The translations under genes and the position numbers were made by a program. Of a stretch of 9,239 bases of DNA, positions 1 through 6,837 are shown one piece after another; positions within the stretch are counted from its first letter, which is position 1; each line of letters begins with the position of its first letter. This DNA is from Bacillota bacterium (lineage in GTDB: Bacteria > Bacillota > Clostridia > Lachnospirales > Cellulosilyticaceae), in NCBI GenBank assembly GCA_023415525.1, contig JAEZKI010000547.1, positions 1 to 9,239 on the forward strand, given 5' to 3'. A model generated the notes under the pieces. That model was not told the DNA's origin. It saw only the letters and a list, made by a program, of their open reading frames with translations, and did not search any database.

Positions 1-1
1 T

Positions 2-952
2 ATTGTATCCTATGGAACAAGGTGCTTTAAGGTGAAATTGACATCAAAGCTGGAGCTTAGTCTATTTGATGAAGAAAAACAAAAAGTAATCAAAGCATTG
101 CCAAAACCAGGCTCTCAAGATAATGAGGAAAAAGCTTTAGAAGCAAAGAAGAGTTTTGACGGATTGAAAAAACAAATAAAGGCTGTGATAACAACTCAGC
201 AGCAGAGATTAGCCAAGGCTATTTTGACAGGACGCAGTTGGCAGCTAGATGACTGGAAGGAACTATTTGTAAAGAATCCTATTATGAAAGGTTTTGCAAT
301 CAGCTTAATTTGGGGTGAGTACAATGAAGAGGGAAAACTTTTAGGGACCTTTAGATACATGGAGGATGGCAGTTTTAATACGATCGAAGAAGAGACGTAT
401 AGCTTTGGTGAACAAACCGTTATTAAATTAGTTCATCCTATGGATTTAAGTGAAAAAGAAAAATTAGGCTGGAAGCAGCAGCTAAAGGACTATGAGATTA
501 CCCAGTCTGTTATGCAGCTCGATATACCTATTTATGCTTTGACTCCAGAAGAAAGTAATGAGCCAACCTTTACAAAGTTTAAAGGGGAAGAAGCCTTTTA
601 CGGAAAAGTACTTGGGGTGATGGATAAATATGAATGGCAAAAGACAGAAGCTATAGATGGAGGCTGCTTTGTAGGCTTTTATGATGAAGATGAGGCTTCA
701 AATGTAGGTATGCTGCTTAGGCTAGATGGAGCCTATATGGGCATGCCTGCAACAGAGACAGTTAAGATAGTGGAATTAATCTTTTATAAAAAAGGAGCCT
801 TTCAATCAAAGAGTTATTACTCTGAGGAACAGATGCAACCCAACATGATTTGGCTTAAGGATGTACCAAGTAAGATATTAAATAGGGGACTTATCATAGT
901 TTATGAGATAAGTGCAGAAAAGGATAGAAATAGAATAGAGATTAAATTCTAA
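2..952 (+). CDS. DUF4132 domain protein, C-terminal part (5' end outside window)
   Basis: This is the C-terminal 316 codons of a larger gene that enters from the left edge. The frame is open from base 2, and the ten codons before the GTG at 32 (IVSYGTRCFK) align with the paralogue downstream (YGTR against YGKR), so that GTG is not the true start. DUF4132 hallmarks, numbered from the window-edge codon: LFDEE near 20, GRSW followed by LFVKNPIM near 76-90, FRYMEDGSFN at 117, DYEITQ at 163, then QLDIPIYALTPEE, which matches the usual QL-x-RPVY-x-LT-x-EE of the family as I recall it. A third segment ends in a VPSKIL motif typical of the domain end. The proline normally following DYEITQ is serine here. 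The protein has no signal peptide or membrane segment in view, so it is probably cytoplasmic. The function of DUF4132 is not established; E. coli MolR/YehI are relatives. It is likely co-transcribed with the next gene, 32 bp away. Confidence 0.85.
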   Translation: MVSYGTRCFKVKLTSKLELSLFDEEKQKVIKALPKPGSQDNEEKALEAKKSFDGLKKQIKAVITTQQQRLAKAILTGRSWQLDDWKELFVKNPIMKGFAISLIWGEYNEEGKLLGTFRYMEDGSFNTIEEETYSFGEQTVIKLVHPMDLSEKEKLGWKQQLKDYEITQSVMQLDIPIYALTPEESNEPTFTKFKGEEAFYGKVLGVMDKYEWQKTEAIDGGCFVGFYDEDEASNVGMLLRLDGAYMGMPATETVKIVELIFYKKGAFQSKSYYSEEQMQPNMIWLKDVPSKILNRGLIIVYEISAEKDRNRIEIKF

Positions 953-971
953 TTCATTAGAAATGTACTAT

Positions 972-980
972 AGGAGGTGG
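972..980 (+). promoter_or_regulatory. Ribosome binding site of the full-length DUF4132 gene
   Basis: AGGAGGTGG lies four bases before ATG 985 and fixes this start. It sits in the 32-bp gap after the upstream paralogue, which has no evident promoter or terminator, supporting a shared transcript. Confidence 0.75.
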
Positions 981-984
981 AAAT

Positions 985-3900
985 ATGAATAGGGAAACCG
1001 TATTAGAAATTATTTTAAGAGAACTTCATGGAGACGAGGAGAAAAAGAAGGAGTTTTATAGCTATATAGCAGAAGAAGATAAGGAAGTTCCTTGTGCATT
1101 AGATAAAATTAATTTTGACTATAGCTGGCCTATTAGAGAACTTTGCTTTTTACATGAAGATAAAACAAAAAGAGAAGAAGTAGAGGAAGAGGCGCAGGAG
1201 GCCATTAATCGTTTAATTTATGGATTAAGTGAAAAGAATCCTAAAGAACTTATACAGCTTAGTGCATTTGCGATGAATGCCTATGAGGTATTTAAAAGGG
1301 CGCAAGTTAGCAAGGCATTCATTATAATGTATTTTACTTCAAAATTAGGAAGTGCAGTTAGGCAAAATAAGGGCTTTCAAACAGTTGAAGATATAAATTT
1401 GCAATTAGAAGGGATGAACAAATTTTATTCAGGTTATATAAAAGAGATTCTAGAAAAGGAGCTTTTCGAAGAGGGATGTCATGAGGCTGTTCCATATATT
1501 TTAATGGCAGATGAATTAACTAGGAAGCCTAGTGAAACCTATGAAGCTAGGCTAGGAGAATGGATGAGTACATTATTTGTCTCGGCTTTTGACATAGAAA
1601 AGGTAAAGAAGGTTTATAGGAAGTATGGTGCATCACAACATATACAGCAAATATTAGACAAGGTAGAACAAAGAAAAGTAGCTAATGATAAGTCTCTTAT
1701 TTTCTATTTTTATAATCTTTTTGCCTATTGGGCAAATTATCTAAAGGAAATGGCACGTATGGCAGTCATTCTTTTAGGAGCACGTTTTTTTACACAACAT
1801 GGCTATTACCGTAGAGATGAGGAACAACCTAAGGAATGGGGAGAACTAGGGGTTCCACCAGAAATCTACATAGATTTTGATTGTGTTTGGATAAACACGG
1901 GGGATGTAGAGAGTAAAAAAGCGAATTATGAGTGTATAGTGAATTGGGTCTGTGTTCATAGGTCAGAAGCTATTGATATAGTAAGGGATGGATTAGAAGA
2001 AGGTAAGATTTATAGTATTAATCTTTTAGCCATTATGCTCAATAAAGGTCTACTTAATGAAGAGGAAAAAAGTGAATATATAGCCAAGGCAGAGAAACTT
2101 TTTGTAGAGTGCTTAAGGGAGCACTTTAAGAAAAATGAGGTGAAAATATCTAGTGAAATGGAAGATGCTTTAGGAACTTTAGTTCATAGTGACTTTGATA
2201 CAAGTAAGCTAAAAATTAATTTATCAAGTGCTTGGAGCTTTACAGAGAAGATTTATCAATGTATGTTAGCAAGTATTGGCTTAACTCCTTATTCAGTGAG
2301 TGCTGTCAATATGGCAAGGCTATTTGCGAGGGGTGTATCGATTTATTCATCAGGAAGTAGTAAGCTTATCGATCGGTTTTTAGCCTATGCTTTATTAAAG
2401 GAAGAGGAGCTATTAGACTTCTTATATTCCAGTGGTTTTTCACTAGAAGTAGTTATTGAATTTGTCCTTTATCAAGATGGAATGAGTAGGGAGCATGGTG
2501 AAAGAGGTAAGGAAGTTAAATTAAGCAAGGATTTATTGCGTAGCTTTTTGATGAAGCACCAGCAAGAATTGAAGGATGTTATGAAGTCCATGCCATATAT
2601 GGATGAGGATATGCTTTTGTTATTAAATATTTTATTTGAAGAAGAGCATGGCTATGATAAGGACATTCTTTTACAAACCTTACAACTAAAAAATAAAGTT
2701 CTGGTTTTAGAGGCTGAGAAACTTTTGTTGAAGTGTGAGGAAGACCATGTTATAGAGAAACTAGAGGAAATAAGCCAGGGCAAAGGAAAAGTAGCAGCAG
2801 ATGCAGCAAGCAGGATTTTGCGTAGTTGGGATAATAGAAGAATGGCAAAAGAACTAGAGAACATAAGAGATATCGAGCGATTAGAAGCTCTGATAGAGAG
2901 TAAGTATACAAAGACACATGAAAAAAATGCACCTTATCAAGAAGTAGTTGATTACGGAAAGGTAAGAGCACGAGATAGGGAAAACTTTGTTTCAACAAGG
3001 ATGATGAAATACTTTGTATCAGAATACATACTGCTTAAAGACTTTTATATGATTAATGCCTGTACAAAGATTAGTCAAATGGTAAATCCTTATGACTTGC
3101 AAAATTTATTAGGACAACTCTACAATACTTGGATAGAAGATGATGGAAGGACTGCCTATAAGAACATTATGTTCCCTTATGGACTGATGGCTAATCCTAT
3201 TCAGCTTACTGTCTTAAGAAAGCAATTAGATGAATGGAGTGATGAGGGAGAATCAGCACTTGCAGCTTTTGGGGCAAAATGCTTATGCATAAATGGTAGC
3301 AAAAGGGCCCTATTATGGACAGACACTTTATCTAAGAAACATAAAAATAAGAAGATTAGAGAGGCAGCCTTAGAGGCTATGGAGGCTCTTTGTCAACTAA
3401 AGGGAATAACAAGAGAGACTATACAAGATGAAATTGTACCAGACTTTGAGTTTAATCAGCAAGGAGAACGCTTCTTTGATTATGGTAAGCGCCAAATAAA
3501 GGCTGTTTTAAATCGTGATTTGTCCATTGACTTATTTGATGAAAAAGGAGTAGCTATTCGTAGTATGCCAAAGATTTCAGAGAAACTGGGAGATGTAGAG
3601 GGGGCTGTTTTAATTGCAAAGGATGAGTTAAAAGTAATAAAAAAGGAGCTACCAGAGGTAATCCATTTGCAAGCACGTCGTTTAACCAAAGCCTTATTTT
3701 CAGGAAGAAGCTGGAGTCTTGAAAGATGGAAGTCGCTATTTGTCATAAATCCTTTGATGATGCGTTTTGCAACAGGACTTATCTGGGAAGAAAGAGATAG
3801 TCAAGATCAGCTTATAGGGAGTTTCCGTTATATGGAGGATGGTTCTTTTAATAATACGCAAGAAGAAGAATATACCCTTCAAGAAGGAAGTTCTATAGTA

Positions 3901-4353
3901 TTATTACATCCAGGAGATATCCTAGAACAAGAAGTAGAGGAGTGGAAGATACAACTTAGTGATTATGAGATAACACAACCTATTGTTCAACTTACATTAG
4001 ACAGGGGAGAAATCCCAGAAGCTTTATGGGATAAAGAAGAGTTAGAAAACTGTAAGGATAAGAAGGTACCTGCTACAGCACTTAAGCATGTAGCTAATGA
4101 ACGGGACTTTAGTTTGTATTTCCGAAGTTATGGACAATGTGAAGGGATTTATTTTGAAGAAGAGTTATCAGGTATTAAGCTGATGCTGCATACAGAGCCT
4201 TTTGATATAAGTGATTATAAAGTAGTTACTCCATTAATTTCTTTTACTTTCCAAAAGGAGGAGCTCAATTTGAAGTTAAAAACTGTCCCTAAAAGGTTAA
4301 TCAGTTTAGCAGACGATATAGGCCAACAACTTATGAAAAATCTTAATTATTAA
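985..4353 (+). CDS. DUF4132 domain protein with helical, HEAT-like N-terminal region
   Basis: This is a complete 1122-residue protein. ATG 985 follows an AGGAGGTGG ribosome binding site at 972-980. Residues 1 to about 830 are mostly helical and charged. A HEAT-like stretch lies near 530-640, and another near 740-820, including KKIREAALEAMEALCQL and ending IVPDFEF, which resembles the VPDLGL segment that usually precedes DUF4132. The DUF4132 domain follows from about 832: YGKR, LFDEKG, GRSW near 905 with LFVINPLM, FRYMEDGSFN near 947, DYEITQP at 993-999, and a closing VPKRLIS. Its length fits MolR/YehI-type proteins of roughly 1000-1200 residues, but I see no WGR domain. After DYEITQP the usual RPVY-x-LT segment has diverged. 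No signal peptide or membrane segments are seen, so it is probably cytoplasmic. HEAT-type scaffolds commonly bind proteins or nucleic acids; any specific role here is inference. Family members often sit near MoxR ATPase, VWA and SWIM genes, none of which is in this window. Confidence 0.88.
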   Translation: MNRETVLEIILRELHGDEEKKKEFYSYIAEEDKEVPCALDKINFDYSWPIRELCFLHEDKTKREEVEEEAQEAINRLIYGLSEKNPKELIQLSAFAMNAYEVFKRAQVSKAFIIMYFTSKLGSAVRQNKGFQTVEDINLQLEGMNKFYSGYIKEILEKELFEEGCHEAVPYILMADELTRKPSETYEARLGEWMSTLFVSAFDIEKVKKVYRKYGASQHIQQILDKVEQRKVANDKSLIFYFYNLFAYWANYLKEMARMAVILLGARFFTQHGYYRRDEEQPKEWGELGVPPEIYIDFDCVWINTGDVESKKANYECIVNWVCVHRSEAIDIVRDGLEEGKIYSINLLAIMLNKGLLNEEEKSEYIAKAEKLFVECLREHFKKNEVKISSEMEDALGTLVHSDFDTSKLKINLSSAWSFTEKIYQCMLASIGLTPYSVSAVNMARLFARGVSIYSSGSSKLIDRFLAYALLKEEELLDFLYSSGFSLEVVIEFVLYQDGMSREHGERGKEVKLSKDLLRSFLMKHQQELKDVMKSMPYMDEDMLLLLNILFEEEHGYDKDILLQTLQLKNKVLVLEAEKLLLKCEEDHVIEKLEEISQGKGKVAADAASRILRSWDNRRMAKELENIRDIERLEALIESKYTKTHEKNAPYQEVVDYGKVRARDRENFVSTRMMKYFVSEYILLKDFYMINACTKISQMVNPYDLQNLLGQLYNTWIEDDGRTAYKNIMFPYGLMANPIQLTVLRKQLDEWSDEGESALAAFGAKCLCINGSKRALLWTDTLSKKHKNKKIREAALEAMEALCQLKGITRETIQDEIVPDFEFNQQGERFFDYGKRQIKAVLNRDLSIDLFDEKGVAIRSMPKISEKLGDVEGAVLIAKDELKVIKKELPEVIHLQARRLTKALFSGRSWSLERWKSLFVINPLMMRFATGLIWEERDSQDQLIGSFRYMEDGSFNNTQEEEYTLQEGSSIVLLHPGDILEQEVEEWKIQLSDYEITQPIVQLTLDRGEIPEALWDKEELENCKDKKVPATALKHVANERDFSLYFRSYGQCEGIYFEEELSGIKLMLHTEPFDISDYKVVTPLISFTFQKEELNLKLKTVPKRLISLADDIGQQLMKNLNY

Positions 4354-4367
4354 TAAAAAGTATAATG

Positions 4368-4414
4368 AACGTGCCATAGGACTGGAAATTAGTCTTATGG
4401 CACGTTTGTTTTGT
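4368..4414 (+). terminator. Rho-independent terminator of the DUF4132 unit
   Basis: Arms 4368-4383 (AACGTGCCATAGGACT) and 4391-4406 (AGTCTTATGGCACGTT) form a 16-bp stem with one G-U pair around the 7-base loop GGAAATT. The T-rich TGTTTTGT follows at once. It begins 14 bp after the stop codon at 4351-4353. The opposite strand has a weaker T-rich run after the stem, so some bidirectional action is possible, although no convergent gene is present. This cleanly separates the DUF4132 genes from the sugar operon. Confidence 0.9.
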
Positions 4415-4645
4415 ATGTTAGCTAGATGATTTTCTTTGTAATTTATGTGTAGCTAAAATATATTTAAGGCGTTACAACTGCCGTTGTTATTACTACTATG
4501 CTATAAAATGGAAATTATACCATTTATGAGAATGGTCGGACGTTTGCTTGGTTAAATACTATAAGACGTCTGATTACTTTGATGAGTTATTTTGAATTTA
4601 TTATTAAATTCTACATAAAAGTATAAAAAAATATATAAAAAAGTA
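4415..4645. other. Gene-free AT-rich spacer upstream of the sugar operon
   Basis: No coding region with a credible start and ribosome binding site was found on either strand. The stretch holds small inverted repeats: ACAAC/GTTGT at 4474-4487, AAATGG/CCATTT at 4506-4525 with an overlapping CCATT/AATGG alternative, and a larger imperfect one at 4533-4576 listed separately. A weaker alternative promoter, TTGATG at 4579-4584 with TATTAA at 4602-4607, is also possible. I see no riboswitch or T-box signature that I can recognise. Confidence 0.5.
4533..4576 (+). repeat. Imperfect 13-bp inverted repeat / possible RNA hairpin
   Basis: Arms 4533-4545 (TGGTCGGACGTTT) and 4564-4576 (AGACGTCTGATTA) can pair over 13 positions, nine Watson-Crick and four G-U, around an 18-base loop. 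The core GGACGT/AGACGTCT stands out in AT-rich surroundings. No T-tract follows directly, so it is not a typical terminator. It lies upstream of the best promoter candidate, so it would be transcribed only from an earlier start; at the DNA level it could be a protein binding site. Confidence 0.35.
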
Positions 4646-4674
4646 TTGAAAATGATAATAATATAGTTTAATAT
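4646..4674 (+). promoter_or_regulatory. Candidate sigma-A promoter of the GntR-ABC operon
   Basis: TTGAAA at 4646-4651 and TAATAT at 4669-4674 are separated by the optimal 17 bp. The first matches the -35 consensus at five of six positions, the second the -10 at four of six. An A-rich tract with runs of A lies just upstream. Transcription would begin near 4681, leaving a leader of about 90 bases before ATG 4772. The AT-rich surroundings offer other TAATAT sequences, so the exact start is uncertain. Confidence 0.5.
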
Positions 4675-4685
4675 GAATAATATAG
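4657..4685 (+). repeat. 10-bp direct repeat around the candidate -10 element
   Basis: AATAATATAG occurs at 4657-4666 and again at 4676-4685, 19 bp apart start to start, bracketing the proposed -10. It may be a regulator site or chance in AT-rich DNA. Confidence 0.3.
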
Positions 4686-4730
4686 AAGAAAAAAGCAACA
4701 CGTAGGACGTCATACTAATTTTACATTAAA

Positions 4731-4739
4731 GGTAGCACC
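4731..4739 (+). promoter_or_regulatory. Candidate GntR (FadR-type) operator
   Basis: GGTAGCACC is an imperfect palindrome with the GT-N3-AC core typical of operators bound by FadR-subfamily GntR proteins. It lies downstream of the candidate promoter and 33 bp before the GntR start, where a bound repressor could block transcription. No second copy was noticed in the window, and the core is short, so this is a positional inference consistent with autoregulation. Confidence 0.35.
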
Positions 4740-4751
4740 AATTTATAAAAC

Positions 4752-4764
4752 AAGGGGGGGTGAT
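4752..4764 (+). promoter_or_regulatory. Seven-G Shine-Dalgarno of the GntR gene
   Basis: AAGGGGGGGTGAT resembles the ideal AAGGAGGTGAT complement to 16S rRNA, with the central A replaced inside a run of seven G at 4754-4760. It favours ATG 4772 as the start. GTG 4760, which begins the longer open frame, lies inside this site and is unlikely to be used. Confidence 0.65.
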
Positions 4765-4771
4765 AATAAGC

Positions 4772-5458
4772 ATGCAACAGGTTCAGACCAATAAAAACGA
4801 GCTAACGACTACAATAACTCAAAATATTAGGCAGATGATTATTGCACAAAATATGAAACCTGGTGACCGGTTGCCGAGTGAGGCAGAACTGGTAGGTATA
4901 TTTAATGTAAGTCGTTCCACAGTTAGAGAGTGTATGAAGTTATTAAATGCACAAAACATTGTAGAAATACATAGGGGGAAGGGAACCTTTGTAAGCTCTA
5001 GGACAGGTATTGGCAAGGATCCATTAGGACTCAACTTCATTCATTCAGGAGATATACTTGATCAATTACTTGAAGCAAGACTCATTATTGAACCACAAAT
5101 TGCTTTTATTGCAGCACAAAAAGCCACTGAGAAAAACATCCAAGATTTAAGAGAAATTGTCACAAGAATGCAGCAAGTAAAGAGACCTGAAGAAGAAAAC
5201 AGAAATATGGATATTGATTTTCACACATTAGTAGCACGATGTACACAAAATGACATACTGCATAGAGTAGTACCTATAATTAACGAGTCTATAAGAGAAG
5301 GTTATATAAAAACCAGCTTTGTAGCAGAAAGTTTAGACAGGGCTCAAAGGAGCCACTTAAATATTTTTAATGCTATTAAAAATGGAGATGCTATGACAGC
5401 TAGATATGAAGCTGAAAAGCATATTCGTCAAACGATCGAAGATATTAAAAAACTATAG
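4772..5458 (+). CDS. GntR family transcriptional regulator, FadR/FCD subfamily
   Basis: This 228-residue protein has a GntR winged helix at residues about 10-75: the RLPSEAEL motif, a helix-turn-helix through VSRSTVRECMKLL, and the wing HRGKGTFV. An FCD ligand-binding domain covers about 97-222. Its likely metal ligands are D147, H151 (in DIDFH), H195 (in RSHLNIFNAI) and H217 (in AEKHI); R103 and E107 of the first FCD helix are also present. Family members bind DNA as dimers and usually respond to sugar acids, organic acids or related metabolites. ATG 4772 is preferred over GTG 4760, which lies in the ribosome binding site. It is the first gene of the operon, 11 bp before the sugar-binding protein whose ribosome binding site overlaps its stop codon, so it most likely regulates the transporter and itself. 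Length is normal; the ligand is unknown. Confidence 0.93.
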   Translation: MQQVQTNKNELTTTITQNIRQMIIAQNMKPGDRLPSEAELVGIFNVSRSTVRECMKLLNAQNIVEIHRGKGTFVSSRTGIGKDPLGLNFIHSGDILDQLLEARLIIEPQIAFIAAQKATEKNIQDLREIVTRMQQVKRPEEENRNMDIDFHTLVARCTQNDILHRVVPIINESIREGYIKTSFVAESLDRAQRSHLNIFNAIKNGDAMTARYEAEKHIRQTIEDIKKL

Positions 5459-5469
5459 GAGGTAGCTTT

Positions 5470-6798
5470 ATGAAAAAAATGTTTGCTATGTTATTAATTG
5501 CAGGTTTAGCCCTTAGTACAGTAGGATGTGGAGGAAGTAAGAGTTCAGAAGAGGCCGAGGCTCCAGCGACTCAAAGCACTGAAAAGAAAGAGGAAAAGAA
5601 AGAGGCAGAACCTCAAGCTGCTGCAAGTACTGAAAAAGAAGGTGCAACAATAAAGCATTGGTATTGGGCAGATAACAGTGACTATTCAGCTAAAATGCAA
5701 GAAATTGTACAAAAGTTCAATGAAACAAATAAATCAAATATTACAGTAGTTGCAGAAGAATATCCATGGGATGGTGGAGGATATAGTAATACTCTATTCT
5801 CAGCAGCAATGGGTGGTGGTGGACCAGATACAGCATCTTGGAAATTAACATCAACCCCACTTTTCACAGCTAATAACCTATTAGCAAATCTCGATGATTT
5901 TATTGCAAATTGGGCTGATAAGGACGATATTGATTCTAATCTATATGACATTATGAAGCGAGCTAGTGGTACAGATAGTATTTACGTTATGCCTTGGAAT
6001 ACACAAATTCTCTGCGTATACTATAGACCTTCTATGTTTGAAGAAGTAGGCATTAAAGTACCAACTACATATGAAGAATTTTTAACTGCTTGTGAAAAAT
6101 TAACAAGAGATACAGATAATGATGGCAAAATTGATGTTTATGGTTTTGGTATGCGAGGGGCCAAAGGAGGTCAAGAACCATGGGGAAGCTTTATCCATGC
6201 AAGAGGTGGAGACTTCAGTAATTTAAAAACTCCAGAGGCAATAGCAGGTATGCAAGACTTTATCAATCTTTACCAAAAAGGCTATGTACCTCCAACAGCA
6301 CCAACAGATGGTTTTAATGAAATTATTGCAAACTTCAAATCTGGTCGTACAGCTATGACAATTCACCACACAGGCTCTTCAGCAGATATGGTAGCTACAT
6401 TTGGCGATGATGTATCAGCATTCCCATTCCCAGCAGGTGTTGGTCAATGGACTTCAATGGGAGATACAGAAAATGTTATCTTTGAATCTTGCGAAAATAA
6501 AGAAGCAGCTTTTGAATGGGTTTCTTATTTAGCAACTGGAGAAGGACAAAGAATGTGGTGTGAAACAACAGGAAATGTTCCTGTTAGTAAAAAAGTTCAA
6601 GCTTTAGATTTTTATCAAAACAACAAGTTTATGAAAGCATCTATTGAAGGAACATCTTATGCAGGTATTTTACCTATTTTAGATACAACAACAGAATGGA
6701 TTAGTGTAACATGGCCTAATACTGTTGGATTTGCTCTTTCTGGACAGGCAACTGCAGAAGAGGTAATGGAAATATTGCATAATGAACTATATAAATAA
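5470..6798 (+). CDS. Sugar ABC transporter substrate-binding lipoprotein (family 1)
   Basis: This 442-residue lipoprotein captures a sugar or oligosaccharide outside the cell and delivers it to the permeases. MKK is followed by a hydrophobic stretch and the lipobox TVGC, giving lipidation at C20; the -3 residue is T rather than the usual L. A charged, low-complexity linker spans about 21-58. The mature domain has the family 1 solute-binding fold pattern, including the DTDNDGKIDVYGFG loop at 214-227 and many tryptophans (64, 66, 100, 124, 148, 176) suited to sugar stacking. Length is typical. AGGAGG at 5457-5462 overlaps the stop codon of the GntR gene and precedes ATG 5470 by seven bases, suggesting translational coupling. 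It is followed by two matching permeases. The substrate cannot be read from sequence. Confidence 0.93.
   Translation: MKKMFAMLLIAGLALSTVGCGGSKSSEEAEAPATQSTEKKEEKKEAEPQAAASTEKEGATIKHWYWADNSDYSAKMQEIVQKFNETNKSNITVVAEEYPWDGGGYSNTLFSAAMGGGGPDTASWKLTSTPLFTANNLLANLDDFIANWADKDDIDSNLYDIMKRASGTDSIYVMPWNTQILCVYYRPSMFEEVGIKVPTTYEEFLTACEKLTRDTDNDGKIDVYGFGMRGAKGGQEPWGSFIHARGGDFSNLKTPEAIAGMQDFINLYQKGYVPPTAPTDGFNEIIANFKSGRTAMTIHHTGSSADMVATFGDDVSAFPFPAGVGQWTSMGDTENVIFESCENKEAAFEWVSYLATGEGQRMWCETTGNVPVSKKVQALDFYQNNKFMKASIEGTSYAGILPILDTTTEWISVTWPNTVGFALSGQATAEEVMEILHNELYK
5581..5604 (+). repeat. Perfect 12-bp tandem duplication in the lipoprotein linker
   Basis: GAAAAGAAAGAG is present twice back to back, coding for EKKE-EKKE (residues 38-45) in the linker between lipid anchor and binding domain. 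Unit length is a multiple of three, so copy-number change keeps frame. Confidence 0.85.
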
Positions 6799-6820
6799 AA
6801 TCTGTAGTTAATAGACAGCA

Positions 6821-6837
6821 AGGAGGCGAATAGTTTG
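6821..6837 (+). promoter_or_regulatory. Ribosome binding site and TTG start of the first permease
   Basis: AGGAGG at 6821-6826 is eight bases from TTG 6835, the spacing expected for initiation, and decides a non-ATG start. TTG normally lowers initiation, which may help keep permease levels below those of the binding protein. Confidence 0.7.

Noticed and set aside
2652..2998. Open frames on the minus strand within the second DUF4132 gene
   Set aside because: They overlap each other, read antisense to a well-supported gene, have no ribosome binding site and give compositionally biased L/S/F-rich proteins.
4474..4535. Short inverted repeats as a riboswitch or T-box leader
   Set aside because: Stems are only 5-6 bp and mutually exclusive, no T-box or known riboswitch signature is seen, and the region lies upstream of the best promoter.
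4415..4760. Catabolite-repression (cre) site before the operon
   Set aside because: No stretch on either strand fits the TG-N-AA-N-CG core well enough; the nearest candidates miss fixed positions.
4760..4771. GTG at 4760 as the start of the GntR gene
   Set aside because: It lies within the Shine-Dalgarno itself; ATG 4772 has the proper distance and gives a normal GntR N-terminus.
6799..6834. Attenuating terminator between the binding protein and the permease
   Set aside because: Only a 4-bp CTGT/ACAG match is present, with no T-tract.
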